A program made the position numbers and the translations under genes. A stretch of DNA of 64,000 nt from Methylorubrum populi (GTDB lineage: Bacteria > Pseudomonadota > Alphaproteobacteria > Rhizobiales > Beijerinckiaceae). Where the stretch lies: the NCBI RefSeq assembly GCF_002355515.1, contig NZ_AP014809.1, forward strand, positions 1,043,501 through 1,107,500, in the 5' to 3' direction. The notes beneath the pieces were generated by a model, which saw nothing but the letters and a program-made list of their open reading frames with translations, was not told where the DNA came from and searched no databases. Below, piece by piece: positions 18,035 to 26,422 of the stretch. How positions within the stretch are numbered: position 1 is the stretch's first letter; every line of letters starts with the position of its first letter.

Positions 18035-18895
18035 ATGTCGGCGCGTCACCCCATCATCTCGGTCACCGGCTCCTCGGGGGCCGGGACCACCTCCGTCCGC
18101 AACACCTTCGAGCAGATCTTCCGCCGGGAGGACGTCAGCGCCGTCTATATCGAGGGCGACGGCTTCCACGCCTACGATCGCGACACCATGCGCGCGATGA
18201 TGGCGCACGAGCCGACGCTGAGCCACTTCGCGCCGCGGGCCAACCTCCTGCCCGAGCTGGAGGAGGTGTTCCGCAGCTACAGCGAGTCCGGCACCGGCCG
18301 CACCCGGCACTATGCCCACGACGACGCGGACGCGGCCCGTTACGGCGTGCCGGTCGGCGCCTTCACGCCGTGGGAGCCGTTCCAGCCGGGCTCGGACCTG
18401 CTGTTCTACGAGGGCCTGCACGGCTGCGTCGTCGACAACAACGTCGATCTCGCCCGCTATCCCGATCTCAAGATCGGGGTGGTGCCGGTGATCAACCTCG
18501 AATGGATCCAGAAGCTGCACCGGGACCGCTCGACCCGCGGCTACTCGACCGAGGCCGTGACCGACGTGATCCTGCGCCGGATGCCGGACTACGTGCAGAC
18601 GATCTGCCCGCAATTCTCGTGGACGGACATCAACTTCCAGCGGGTGCCGACGGTCGACACCTCGAACCCGTTCATCGCCCGCTGGATCCCGACGGCGGAC
18701 GAGTCGATGGTGGTGATCCGCTTCAAGGATCCGAAGGGGATCGACTTTTCCTACCTCGTCTCGATGATCCACGACAGCTTCATGAGCCGGGCCAACTCCA
18801 TCGTCATCCCCGGCGGCAAGCTCGATCTGGCGATGCAGCTCATCCTGACACCGATCATCATGCAGTTGGTGGAACGACGGCGGCGGCTGGCGTGA
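18035..18895 (+). CDS. prk: Phosphoribulokinase (class I)
   Basis: Phosphorylates ribulose 5-phosphate to ribulose 1,5-bisphosphate with ATP. The 286-residue product has the Walker A SVTGSSGAGTTS (GSSGAGTT from residue 12), the class I segments YIEGDGFHAYDRDTM, RHYAHDDADAARYGVPVGAF and FYEGLHGCVVDNNVDLARY, and NLEWIQKLHRDRSTRGYSTE. No RuBisCO, transketolase or aldolase genes follow; the next gene is an unrelated hydrolase on the other strand. In Methylorubrum extorquens this enzyme is reported to make a regulatory metabolite for QscR. Confidence 0.95.
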   Translation: MSARHPIISVTGSSGAGTTSVRNTFEQIFRREDVSAVYIEGDGFHAYDRDTMRAMMAHEPTLSHFAPRANLLPELEEVFRSYSESGTGRTRHYAHDDADAARYGVPVGAFTPWEPFQPGSDLLFYEGLHGCVVDNNVDLARYPDLKIGVVPVINLEWIQKLHRDRSTRGYSTEAVTDVILRRMPDYVQTICPQFSWTDINFQRVPTVDTSNPFIARWIPTADESMVVIRFKDPKGIDFSYLVSMIHDSFMSRANSIVIPGGKLDLAMQLILTPIIMQLVERRRRLA

Positions 18896-19008
18896 AGCTT
18901 CCCGTCCTCGCGGGGCGAAACCGAAGCCATCCAGAGCGCGCTCTTCGGGGAGGTCGCGCCGCTGGATCGCTTCGCCGACGCTCGCGATGACGGGCGGGAC
19001 TACGCCCC

Positions 19009-19905
19009 TCAGGCGCCCTCGACACCCGACATCTCGACGGGTGCAGCCCCCCGCTCCCCATCGAGAAACGCCGCCACAGCTCGCGAAAACTCCGGCGTAC
19101 GCAGGTAGCCATAGGACTTGTGGGGGTTCACGCCGCCACGCGGGCGCCGGTAGGCATTGACCACCGGGCAATCGGTGACGCCGACGCCCGCCGCGTTCGG
19201 GACATAGGCCTCGGCCAAGGTCGTGCCGACGGTCGCCAGATCCTCACGGTCGCCGAGATTGCTCCAGCGGGCGACCGCGTACGGCACCTGCAAGGCGCCA
19301 TGCTCCTCGGCCAGCCGATGCTTGATTTCGGCGAGTCCCAGCGGGGCGCCCATGGTGACGAAGTGGTCGATATGCGGACAGCGCCCGTCGCGCTCGAGCT
19401 GCCGCATTGCGTCGTAGGCGATGAGCGAGCCCATGGAATGGGCGGCGATCATCAGCGGACGGCCGGCATGCTGCAACAGCGCCTCCCGCAGCCGCTCGCG
19501 TGCGGCCTCGCGAAACGTGCCGTCCTCGTAATAGCCCCACAGGTCGTCGAGCCGGTGCTCGATGATAAAATCGTCGAGAACGAGGTGCCCGGTCTTCTCC
19601 TGCGCCCATTCGACGATGCGGTAGAGCCGGTCGGTCAGGGTTGGGGCGCAGGCGCCGTCGGCGCTCGGGAAAGGCCCCCTCCCCCGCGCCGGGTAGTAGG
19701 GCTCCCGGTTGTGGTCCTCGGAGAGCGGTGCGTCGTAGCGCAGATCGGCCCAATAGACGAAGTCGAAGGGCAGATCCGCCGGATCCTCGCCGAGGTTTCG
19801 CCGAAGACCCTCGCGGATCGCGGCGACCCACCAGGCCTGTTTCTCTTCCCGCGGCGGCTTGTTAGCCAGCCCGTGGATGCCGAGGATGAGCGGGCGGTCC
19901 TGCAT
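19009..19905 (-). CDS. Alpha/beta hydrolase (lipase-like)
   Basis: About 298 residues from the ATG at 19,905 (MQDRPLILGIHGLANKPP); the frame is open 32 codons further up without obvious homology. The HG oxyanion motif is ILGIHGLANK and the nucleophile elbow is MIAAHSMGSLIAYDAM (AHSMGS), with a late PHKSYGYL segment that could carry the catalytic His. The overall pattern is that of PGAP1/lipase-like esterases. Substrate unknown. Confidence 0.75.
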   Translation of the reverse strand: MQDRPLILGIHGLANKPPREEKQAWWVAAIREGLRRNLGEDPADLPFDFVYWADLRYDAPLSEDHNREPYYPARGRGPFPSADGACAPTLTDRLYRIVEWAQEKTGHLVLDDFIIEHRLDDLWGYYEDGTFREAARERLREALLQHAGRPLMIAAHSMGSLIAYDAMRQLERDGRCPHIDHFVTMGAPLGLAEIKHRLAEEHGALQVPYAVARWSNLGDREDLATVGTTLAEAYVPNAAGVGVTDCPVVNAYRRPRGGVNPHKSYGYLRTPEFSRAVAAFLDGERGAAPVEMSGVEGA

Positions 19906-20078
19906 CGATCGGGAGAGGGAGCCTGGCGATTGATCGTTCGCCGGCTCGGCACCGGCATTGCCGGGCATATAGCGCGCGAACCTCGGCGATCCGCGCGACA
20001 AATCGGCAACATGGTTCCCCTGTCGGAAATCTCCTCGCCGTCAGTGGAGTGAAGTGGCCGCCGGGAGCCGTGCGGGCG

Positions 20079-20825
20079 CTACGCGCCCATCTTCTCCACC
20101 AGCGCGTCGGACAGGGCGAAATTGACGTAGACGTTCTGCACGTCGTCCTGGTCCTCGATCACTTCGACGAGGCGGATCAACTTCTCGCCGGTCTCGTCAT
20201 CGACGTCGATGGTGTTCTGCGCCTTCCAGATCAGGCCGGTGCGGCGCGGCTCGCCGAAGCGGGCCTCCAGCGCCTTCGAGACCTCGCCGTAGGCGTCCTG
20301 GGCGCAGATGACCTCGTGGCCGTCGGCATCCGAGCGCACATCGTCGGCGCCGGCCTCGATGGCGGCCTCCAGCATGGTGTCGGCATCAGTGACATCGGGG
20401 GCGAAGGCGATCACGCCGACCCGGTCGAACATGAAGGCGACGGCGCCGGTCTCGGCGAGGCTGCCGCCGGACTTGGTGAAGGCCGAGCGCACGTCGGAGG
20501 CGGTGCGGTTGCGGTTGTCGGTCTGCGCCTCGACGATGAGCGCGGCACCGCCGGGGCCGTAACCCTCGTAGCGGATCTCCTCGTAGTTCTCGCCCTCGTT
20601 GCCCGCGGCCTTCTTGATGGCGCGCTCGATGTTGTCCTTGGGCATGTTCTCGGCGCGGGCGGCGAGGATGGCGGCGCGAAGGCGCGGGTTCATCGACGGG
20701 TCGGGCGTGCCGAGCTTGGCCGCCACCGTGATTTCGCGGGCGAGCTTGCTGAACACCTTCGAGCGGACCGCATCGACGCGGCCCTTGCGGTGCATGATGT
20801 TCTTGAACTGGGAATGCCCGGCCAT
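20079..20825 (-). CDS. yebC: YebC/PmpR family protein
   Basis: A 248-residue member of the YebC family with the invariant start [20 protein letters not shown] and [12 protein letters not shown], then [20 protein letters not shown] and [20 protein letters not shown]. Family members are described as transcription regulators (PmpR) and, more recently, as factors that help ribosomes at difficult proline stretches. It stands alone, preceded by a leader of about 170 bp. Confidence 0.95.
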   Translation of the reverse strand: MAGHSQFKNIMHRKGRVDAVRSKVFSKLAREITVAAKLGTPDPSMNPRLRAAILAARAENMPKDNIERAIKKAAGNEGENYEEIRYEGYGPGGAALIVEAQTDNRNRTASDVRSAFTKSGGSLAETGAVAFMFDRVGVIAFAPDVTDADTMLEAAIEAGADDVRSDADGHEVICAQDAYGEVSKALEARFGEPRRTGLIWKAQNTIDVDDETGEKLIRLVEVIEDQDDVQNVYVNFALSDALVEKMGA

Positions 20826-20995
20826 GGCGGGTTCGTCTTCTCGTTCGTGCGGGCGGAGAGCTCCTTTGCGTGCGAAAGGATCCTCGACGTCGCGCGGGAT
20901 GTGTCGGGGGCTCCGCTTATAGGCCGCTGCTGCCCCCCGAGGCAACGCGGGGCATATCTCGGCGAACCGTGCCCGCCCGCCGGCGTTCCGTGAGG

Positions 20996-21196
20996 ATGAG
21001 ACAGGAACCGCCTAGGCACGACGACCGGCCGGCGGGGCACCGGAGCGGGGGCGGCTGGCGGTTCGGCCTCGCCGCACTGCTGGGCGCGCTCGCCGGAGCG
21101 ACGCTGTTCCCCAGACCCGCCAGGGGCGACGGGAGGGACGACGTCAGGGCTGATCCTGCGCCAAGAGCGCCCGGTAGCGCGCCGCCGAGCGGCTGA
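20996..21196 (+). CDS. Possible small membrane-anchored protein
   Basis: A 66-residue reading beginning [20 protein letters not shown] with one hydrophobic stretch, [18 protein letters not shown], then a charged tail. It overlaps the 3' end of the convergent metallo-hydrolase gene. Only the membrane-like segment supports it; it may be spurious. Confidence 0.3.
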   Translation: MRQEPPRHDDRPAGHRSGGGWRFGLAALLGALAGATLFPRPARGDGRDDVRADPAPRAPGSAPPSG

Positions 21197-21956
21197 CGAC
21201 GGCGCTCGCATCCTCCGCGACATGCAGGCCGAAGGCGCCGTAGAGGCGCGCGAACGCTCTCGTTTCGAGGCGCGCCGCGATGCGGGCGACGGTGCCGCCG
21301 GAGAGCGGCAGCCAGTTCGGATAGCTCCACAGGAAGGAGACGGTCTTCCGATCCGCGCCGACCTGCACGATGTCGCCCGTCAGCAGCACACCGCGCCCCT
21401 CGGCCCCCTCCCGCCAGTGCAGCACCGTGCCGCCGGGAAAGTGGCCGCCGAGACGCATCAGGGTCAGGCCGGGGGCGAGGTCTTGCTCGTCCTCCTCCCA
21501 GAACACCACACGGTCGTCGGGCCGCATCACCCATTCGCGGTCGCGGGCGTGAAGGTAGACCGGCGCGTCGAAGGCGGCCGCCCAATCCGGCATCGTGGTG
21601 TAGTAATGGGGATGCGAGATCGCGATGCCGGCAAGGCCGCCGAGTGCCCGGACCAGCGCAACCGTGGCCGGATCGAGGAGCGCGACGCAGTCCCAGAGAA
21701 AATTGCCCCGGGACGTCGGTATCAGGAAGGCGCGCTGGCCGATGCCGAAGCGGGGTTGGGTCTCGATCTCGAACAATCCGGGCTCGACCTGCCGCCACGC
21801 ATTGGTATGGGCGGCCGCGAGCGCCTCGGGCGTCGTCCAGCGCTGACCGGCCGCGGGAACGTATTGCCGCTCCTCGTCGCAGATCGGGCAGCACTCGGGC
21901 GGGGCCGACGCTTCGGGGAAGCTGGTTCCGCAGGTGACGCAGATATGGATCGTCAC
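21144..21956 (-). CDS. MBL-fold metallo-hydrolase with N-terminal zinc ribbon
   Basis: A 270-residue protein. The first 30 residues hold two cysteine pairs (CVTCGTSF and CCPICDEE) forming a rubredoxin/zinc-ribbon-like knuckle. The beta-lactamase-fold part has ISHPHYYTTMPDWAAAF in place of the canonical HxHxDH, then GGHFPGGTVLHW and LLTGDIVQVG. The missing second His and Asp of the metal motif suggest altered metal binding, so hydrolase activity is uncertain. Confidence 0.75.
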   Translation of the reverse strand: MTIHICVTCGTSFPEASAPPECCPICDEERQYVPAAGQRWTTPEALAAAHTNAWRQVEPGLFEIETQPRFGIGQRAFLIPTSRGNFLWDCVALLDPATVALVRALGGLAGIAISHPHYYTTMPDWAAAFDAPVYLHARDREWVMRPDDRVVFWEEDEQDLAPGLTLMRLGGHFPGGTVLHWREGAEGRGVLLTGDIVQVGADRKTVSFLWSYPNWLPLSGGTVARIAARLETRAFARLYGAFGLHVAEDASAVVSRSAARYRALLAQDQP

Positions 21957-22419
21957 GGGCTCATCCCCGCTCTTGTTCCGCTTGGGTCCGGCTTGCGTCG
22001 GCGAGAGGCTCAGCGGCCGCGTCGGTGCTGACTGTCCGCGGATCCGGGACTGTCGCCCGAGGGTCTCGCCTCATCTGGCTCGGCGTCCATCTCCCCCGGC
22101 TCGGTCGGGGCCGGGGAACGGTGCCCCGGAGCCGGCGAGGCGACCGGGCGCTGCTCGTAGGTCCGGGCACTCGGCGTCTCGACAGGATCGTCGGGGCGGG
22201 TCGCGTCGGTCGGGCTCAAAGGGCGTCTCCGGGGTCTTCCCCGATGAAGAGCCGCGCGATCGGTCCGGTTCCCTCGCGGCGGGGCCGGCGGGATCGATCA
22301 GCGACGGAAACCCGAGAACCGACCTAGCGCGAACACGGTTCAAGGGGCAGAACACGGGATCTCGCGCCAGTTCATCCCTCTGGCCCGGGATCGGCCCAAC
22401 CCGGACAGGCCCCACGACG
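21957..22419. other. Intergenic region, mostly without a clear gene
   Basis: This 463-bp region lies between divergent genes. The only candidate is a short reverse-strand frame at 22,010-22,219. The rest has no hairpin, repeat or conserved coding signal that I can support; the promoter of the 22,420 gene is expected at its right end. Confidence 0.35.
22010..22219 (-). CDS. Possible disordered small protein (69 aa)
   Basis: A TTG-initiated frame beginning MSPTDATRPDDPVETPSART, rich in Pro, Glu, Asp and Ser, similar in style to other small hydrophilic proteins in this window. A GGAGA lies about ten bases before the start. No homology recognised; weak support. Confidence 0.3.
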   Translation of the reverse strand: MSPTDATRPDDPVETPSARTYEQRPVASPAPGHRSPAPTEPGEMDAEPDEARPSGDSPGSADSQHRRGR

Positions 22420-22740
22420 ATGCAGCGCTCGCTCCTCCTCCCTCATGCTCTGTGTCTCGGCACGGCAATCCTCGGCCTCGCCGCGACCGCAGCCTCGGCA
22501 CAGGAGCGGCCCTTCACCCCGTCCCTGACCTGCGCGGCGGTGCAGGCCATCGTCGCGCGGCAGCGCCGCGTCGTGCTCGCCACGAGCCCGAACGCCTACG
22601 AGATGGTGCATCTCGACAGCGGCGACTGCCGGAACGAGGTCACCGCCCGGCCCGCCTTCGAGCCGACTCTCGACGATCCGAACTGCTTCGCCGGCTACCG
22701 CTGCGTCCAGCGCAACAACGGCGAGAACACGGCGCGCTGA
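22420..22740 (+). CDS. Small secreted protein with Cys pairs
   Basis: A 106-residue exported protein: signal peptide MQRSLLLPHALCLGTAILGL to about ASAQ, then a mature part with four cysteines (SLTCAAVQAIVARQ, SGDCRN, DPNCFAGYRCVQRN) that probably form two disulfides. It resembles small alphaproteobacterial periplasmic proteins of unknown role. Convergent with the acetyltransferase-like gene. Confidence 0.7.
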   Translation: MQRSLLLPHALCLGTAILGLAATAASAQERPFTPSLTCAAVQAIVARQRRVVLATSPNAYEMVHLDSGDCRNEVTARPAFEPTLDDPNCFAGYRCVQRNNGENTAR

Positions 22741-22749
22741 GGGTACCCC

Positions 22750-23904
22750 TCAGCCCCGACGCAGCAGCCGCTTGGCCTCGGCCCGGGCGCGATGCTCGAA
22801 CCGGGCGAGCCGCAGGCGCCGTTCCAGGGAAATCAGTCCGGCGCCCGGCGGCAGGGCGATGATCTCGGCGATGGTCTCGCGCTCGGGATAGAGGCTCTCC
22901 AGCGCCGAGCCAGGCATCGTCGCCGAATCGAGCCGCCCGGCAAAGCTGTCCGCGTGGAGTGCGCGCATGATGGCCTCCTCCAGCACCAGGCCAGGGGCCT
23001 GGGCGCGCAGGCCCTCGTCGTATGCGGTCTTGAGCAGATAGGCGGTCTTGCCGGAGATCAGGGCGAGGCTCGCTGCGATCGTGTGTCCATCGAGGCGCAG
23101 CAGGTCGGCCCGAACGGTCACCGGAGCGGTTTCCCCGCCGCCGTGCGGCCGGAACAGGGCGCGGGCGAACGCCTCCGTCTGCGGGCGGCTCCGCAAGGCC
23201 GTGCCGGAACTGCCCTTCCAGCCGGCGGCTTCGAGAGACAGGAAATCCTCGAGCGCCCGCTCCAGCTCCGCCCCCTCCGTCGCGCTCTGGACCGTGAGCA
23301 GCCCGGCCTCCTCCAGCCGGCGGCGGCGGCGGCGCAGGTCCTTGAGGCGGCTCTTGTGCGGATGGCCGGCGAGGACGGCATCATAATCGGTCCGCCGGTC
23401 CAGAACCGGGCGCTCGAATTGCGTGACGGTGCCGACCTGCCAGCCGGCCCGCACCATGGCGGCGAGAAGTCCGGCTCCAGGCAGCGCCGCACTGGCGAGG
23501 AGCGGCCAGCGCCAAGCACGTCCGCCGGAGGCGAGCGCGAGGCCCTCGACCAGGGCGTCGAGCCGCCCCTCCAGGCCGGGACCGTCGGCGACGAGCGGCG
23601 AGGTCGCCGTCACGTAGGGCGAGTGGAAGGGCTGGGCGATCGCCGCACCGAGGCCGGTGATGTCGGGGCGCAGGGCGAAGGGCAGGAGGGCGGCGATCCG
23701 CCCGTCCTCGCGGACCGTCACGACCGAGAGGCGGGGGTGACACAGGCCGTGATCGCGGTGCGCCCCGACGACGGCGCGCGTGTAGAACGGATGGGGCGCG
23801 ACGGCCCGGACGGCCAGCGCGTCCCAGGCCGCGGCGTCCGCCGCGAGCGCGGCAACGGGCTCGACGGCGACCCGAAACGGTCCGGACGGGGAAAGGGCGC
23901 GCAT
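22750..23904 (-). CDS. FemAB/CelD-like GNAT acyltransferase
   Basis: A 384-residue protein with the duplicated GNAT layout of BcsL/CelD and FemAB-like proteins. Visible family marks are HPFYTRAVVGAHRDHG near the N-terminus, GHPHKSRLKDLRRRRRRLEE in the middle and GWKGSSGTALRSRPQTEAFA with LISGKTAYLLKTAYDEGL in the second half. Such proteins transfer acyl or aminoacyl groups in polysaccharide or envelope synthesis. Its ATG overlaps the stop of the upstream flippase gene by one base, so the two form an operon. Confidence 0.75.
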   Translation of the reverse strand: MRALSPSGPFRVAVEPVAALAADAAAWDALAVRAVAPHPFYTRAVVGAHRDHGLCHPRLSVVTVREDGRIAALLPFALRPDITGLGAAIAQPFHSPYVTATSPLVADGPGLEGRLDALVEGLALASGGRAWRWPLLASAALPGAGLLAAMVRAGWQVGTVTQFERPVLDRRTDYDAVLAGHPHKSRLKDLRRRRRRLEEAGLLTVQSATEGAELERALEDFLSLEAAGWKGSSGTALRSRPQTEAFARALFRPHGGGETAPVTVRADLLRLDGHTIAASLALISGKTAYLLKTAYDEGLRAQAPGLVLEEAIMRALHADSFAGRLDSATMPGSALESLYPERETIAEIIALPPGAGLISLERRLRLARFEHRARAEAKRLLRRG

Positions 23905-25289
23905 CACCGGACGGCACTCCGCTGGGAAAATCCGACGACCGGCGTCGCGAGGCCGTGAAGGGATCGGGCGCCGAGCGCCAGGACGAATCCACGCAGCGTC
24001 TGGGCCAGAGCCACCGCGACCGCCGCTCCGGCGACCCCGAGCCAGGGGACAAGGGCGAGGCAGAGCCCGGCGGCAAGGACGAGCATCGCCAGGGTGATCC
24101 CGGCGCAGAGCCGCTCCCCGCCGAGCATGGTCAGCAGGTCCTCGGCCGGGCCGAACAGGCTCGCCGCGACGCTGCCGGCCACGAGGATCGCCAGAACCGG
24201 CAGGCTGGCGCGGAACCCCTCGCCGAACAGGCCGAGCAGCAGCGGCGACACCGCGACGACGGCCAGTCCGATTCCGGCCGTCGCCAGGAAGGTCCAACGT
24301 GCCTGCAGGCGCACGAGATCGGCGAGTCCCGCCTCGTCGCCGCGCGCGCGGGCAGCGGCGAGGCGCTGGGCGGTCGTGGCCGAAGCCGCGTAATGCACGA
24401 AGGCCACGAATTGCTGAATGCGGGTCGCGGCGAAGTAGAGACCGACGGCCTCCGGCGGCGCGAGGAAGCCGAGGATCACGACATCGACGAAGCCGAAGGC
24501 GCTCGCGGCGAGGTCGCCCGCCGCGATCGGAAGGCAAGCGGCCAGCCACAGCCGCCAGCGGTAGAGGCGCGGCCCGCGCGGCAGATGCCGCCGCAGGCGC
24601 ACCAGCAGGAGTCCCGCCTGGACGGCGGCGGCGAGCCCGGTCGCGGCGAGCGTGCAGGCGACGGCGACCCAGGCCTCGGCCGGGACGCCCGCGAGCACGG
24701 CGCCGATCATCGCGACCATGATCAGGGCCTGGCGCAGCAGGTAGGGCGGCGCGATGGCCAGAAGTGGCCAGCCCTGACTGCGGGCCACACCCTCGAGATA
24801 GTCCTGGAAGGCGAAGAGCGGCACGACGAGGGCCGCGACGAGGATGGGCGTGCCGTAGGGCCCGGCGAGCAGGCCGCCCTGCAGGAGGGCGACGGCCAAG
24901 CCGCCAAGCGATAACGCGAGACCGCCGCCGAGGCTCGCCAGCGCCCCGCCGAGCAGGAAGCCGCGCACGCTGTCGAGGCGGTCCATGGCCTGATCGGCGG
25001 GCAGGAAGCGGCAGGCGCCCTGTGACAGACCGAAGGTGGCGGTATGGCCGAGGATGGCGATCCAGACCCAGACGGTGGCGAAGATGCCGTACTCGGTGCC
25101 GCCCATCATGCGGGCCATCAGCACCTGCGCCCCGTAGGCGAACCCGGCCGCGCCGATGCGGACCGCGAACACGCCGAGAGCGGCGACCGCCGCGGTGGCG
25201 CGCACCGCCCGAAGCCGGACGAAGAGAGCCTCGAGCGAGGATGGCGGGAGGCCGCCCGCGATCACCTTGTCCGCTGCCATGGGCGCCAT
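23904..25289 (-). CDS. Polysaccharide flippase (MOP superfamily, Wzx-like)
   Basis: Integral membrane protein of 461 residues with about 12 predicted helices. It begins with a short cytoplasmic part and then VAALGVFAVRIGAAGFAYGA and QVLMARMMGGTEYGIFATVW, the typical first helices of oligosaccharide flippases. It is translationally coupled to the FemAB-like gene and lies next to an OpgC/SGNH pair, so surface-glycan export is a reasonable inference. The exact glycan is unknown. Confidence 0.8.
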   Translation of the reverse strand: MAPMAADKVIAGGLPPSSLEALFVRLRAVRATAAVAALGVFAVRIGAAGFAYGAQVLMARMMGGTEYGIFATVWVWIAILGHTATFGLSQGACRFLPADQAMDRLDSVRGFLLGGALASLGGGLALSLGGLAVALLQGGLLAGPYGTPILVAALVVPLFAFQDYLEGVARSQGWPLLAIAPPYLLRQALIMVAMIGAVLAGVPAEAWVAVACTLAATGLAAAVQAGLLLVRLRRHLPRGPRLYRWRLWLAACLPIAAGDLAASAFGFVDVVILGFLAPPEAVGLYFAATRIQQFVAFVHYAASATTAQRLAAARARGDEAGLADLVRLQARWTFLATAGIGLAVVAVSPLLLGLFGEGFRASLPVLAILVAGSVAASLFGPAEDLLTMLGGERLCAGITLAMLVLAAGLCLALVPWLGVAGAAVAVALAQTLRGFVLALGARSLHGLATPVVGFSQRSAVR

Positions 25290-25396
25290 CCGAAAGGGCG
25301 CCGGGCGCGGATACGGCCGGCACGCTCGGGGATCAGCCTAGGAAGCGCGGGATTTCGAGCGGGTTAAGAGCGCCGGACAAATGCCCCCCACAGGCC

Positions 25397-26422
25397 TCAC
25401 GGCTGCTTCGGGGCCGGGCTGGGCGTTCCGGTCTGGGCCGGATCGGTCTTCGAGGTATCGGATGTGGCGTGGTCGGCCTTCGCCGCATCCGTCTTGCCCG
25501 GATCCTTGGCTCCGTCCTTGGTCCCGTCCTTGGCCGATTCCGGCTGGAGCAGCGACAGGGTGATCGCCCGCGTGGCGTGCTCGGCCATGCAGCGGAGCCC
25601 CAGATCGTTGAGCCGGAAATGGCGGCCCAGCATGTGCGCCTCGGTGGTGCGCTGGGTCGAGAGGAAGCGCATCGCCGCGTAGCGGTGGACCAGCGGCACC
25701 GCCTCGCGGCGGGCCACCTCCTGCACGGTGCGCACCATCTGCGTGTAGTAGGCGTCGTCGGCCAGGCTCTCGGTGAAGACGGGGTCGATGAGCACGATGT
25801 CGATGCCGTGGGACTTCACCCACTGCACGGATTCGTCGAGGGCCTCGCCGAAGGCCTCGATGTCGACGCGGGCGAGGGCGTCGTTGGTGCCGACCTGCCA
25901 GACCACGAGGTCCGGTTCCATCTCGGCGACCATGGAGCGGAGTCGCTCACCCGCCCCGCTCGCCACCTCGCCGGGCAGGCCGCGGGCCTCGACCTCGACC
26001 TGCACGTCGGGAAGCGCCTGCTCCAGGGCGTTCTCCAGCTTCACCGGGTAGCTCGCGGAAGCGCCGAGCCCCGCCGAGGACGAGCCGATCGAGAGGACGT
26101 GGATCGGCCGCTTCTCCTTGAGCGCGGCCTTGACCGCCTTCAGCCGTGCCAGGGTGTAGAGCTTCGAGCCGGGCACCCGGCATTCGGGCGACAGGCTCTG
26201 GTCGAGCGCCTCCGCCGCCACGGAGGACGGTGCGGGTGACGAGGCAGACGACGGGGCAGGCGATGCGGCAGCCGGCATCGGTGGAGCGCCCGATGTCTCG
26301 CCGAGCGCGGGCGAGGCGAGACTCAGGCCGAGCCAGAGGAGGACGGCGCGTCGGCGGGCGAGGCGGCGTCGGGTGCCTTGCGCGTCGGCCGCGGTCTGCG
26401 GGAACGCCATTCGACGAACCAT
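25397..26422 (-). CDS. SGNH/GDSL hydrolase, exported, Lys-rich tail
   Basis: A 341-residue protein with an N-terminal signal segment (RRAVLLWLGLSLASPALG), a Pro/Ala/Ser linker, then an SGNH domain: block I HVLSIGSSSAGLGASASYPV with the nucleophile Ser, block III VVWQVGTNDALA, and a late HFRLNDLGLRCMA near the catalytic His. The C-terminus is a repetitive Lys/Asp/Thr tail. An ATG at 26,410 is an alternative start. Its beginning overlaps the OpgC gene by about 100 bp, so they are probably cotranscribed and may modify the same surface glycan. Confidence 0.8.
   Translation of the reverse strand: MVRRMAFPQTAADAQGTRRRLARRRAVLLWLGLSLASPALGETSGAPPMPAAASPAPSSASSPAPSSVAAEALDQSLSPECRVPGSKLYTLARLKAVKAALKEKRPIHVLSIGSSSAGLGASASYPVKLENALEQALPDVQVEVEARGLPGEVASGAGERLRSMVAEMEPDLVVWQVGTNDALARVDIEAFGEALDESVQWVKSHGIDIVLIDPVFTESLADDAYYTQMVRTVQEVARREAVPLVHRYAAMRFLSTQRTTEAHMLGRHFRLNDLGLRCMAEHATRAITLSLLQPESAKDGTKDGAKDPGKTDAAKADHATSDTSKTDPAQTGTPSPAPKQP

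Noticed and set aside
18896..19008. Possible further cbb genes after prk
   Set aside because: Only a short spacer, then a hydrolase on the other strand.
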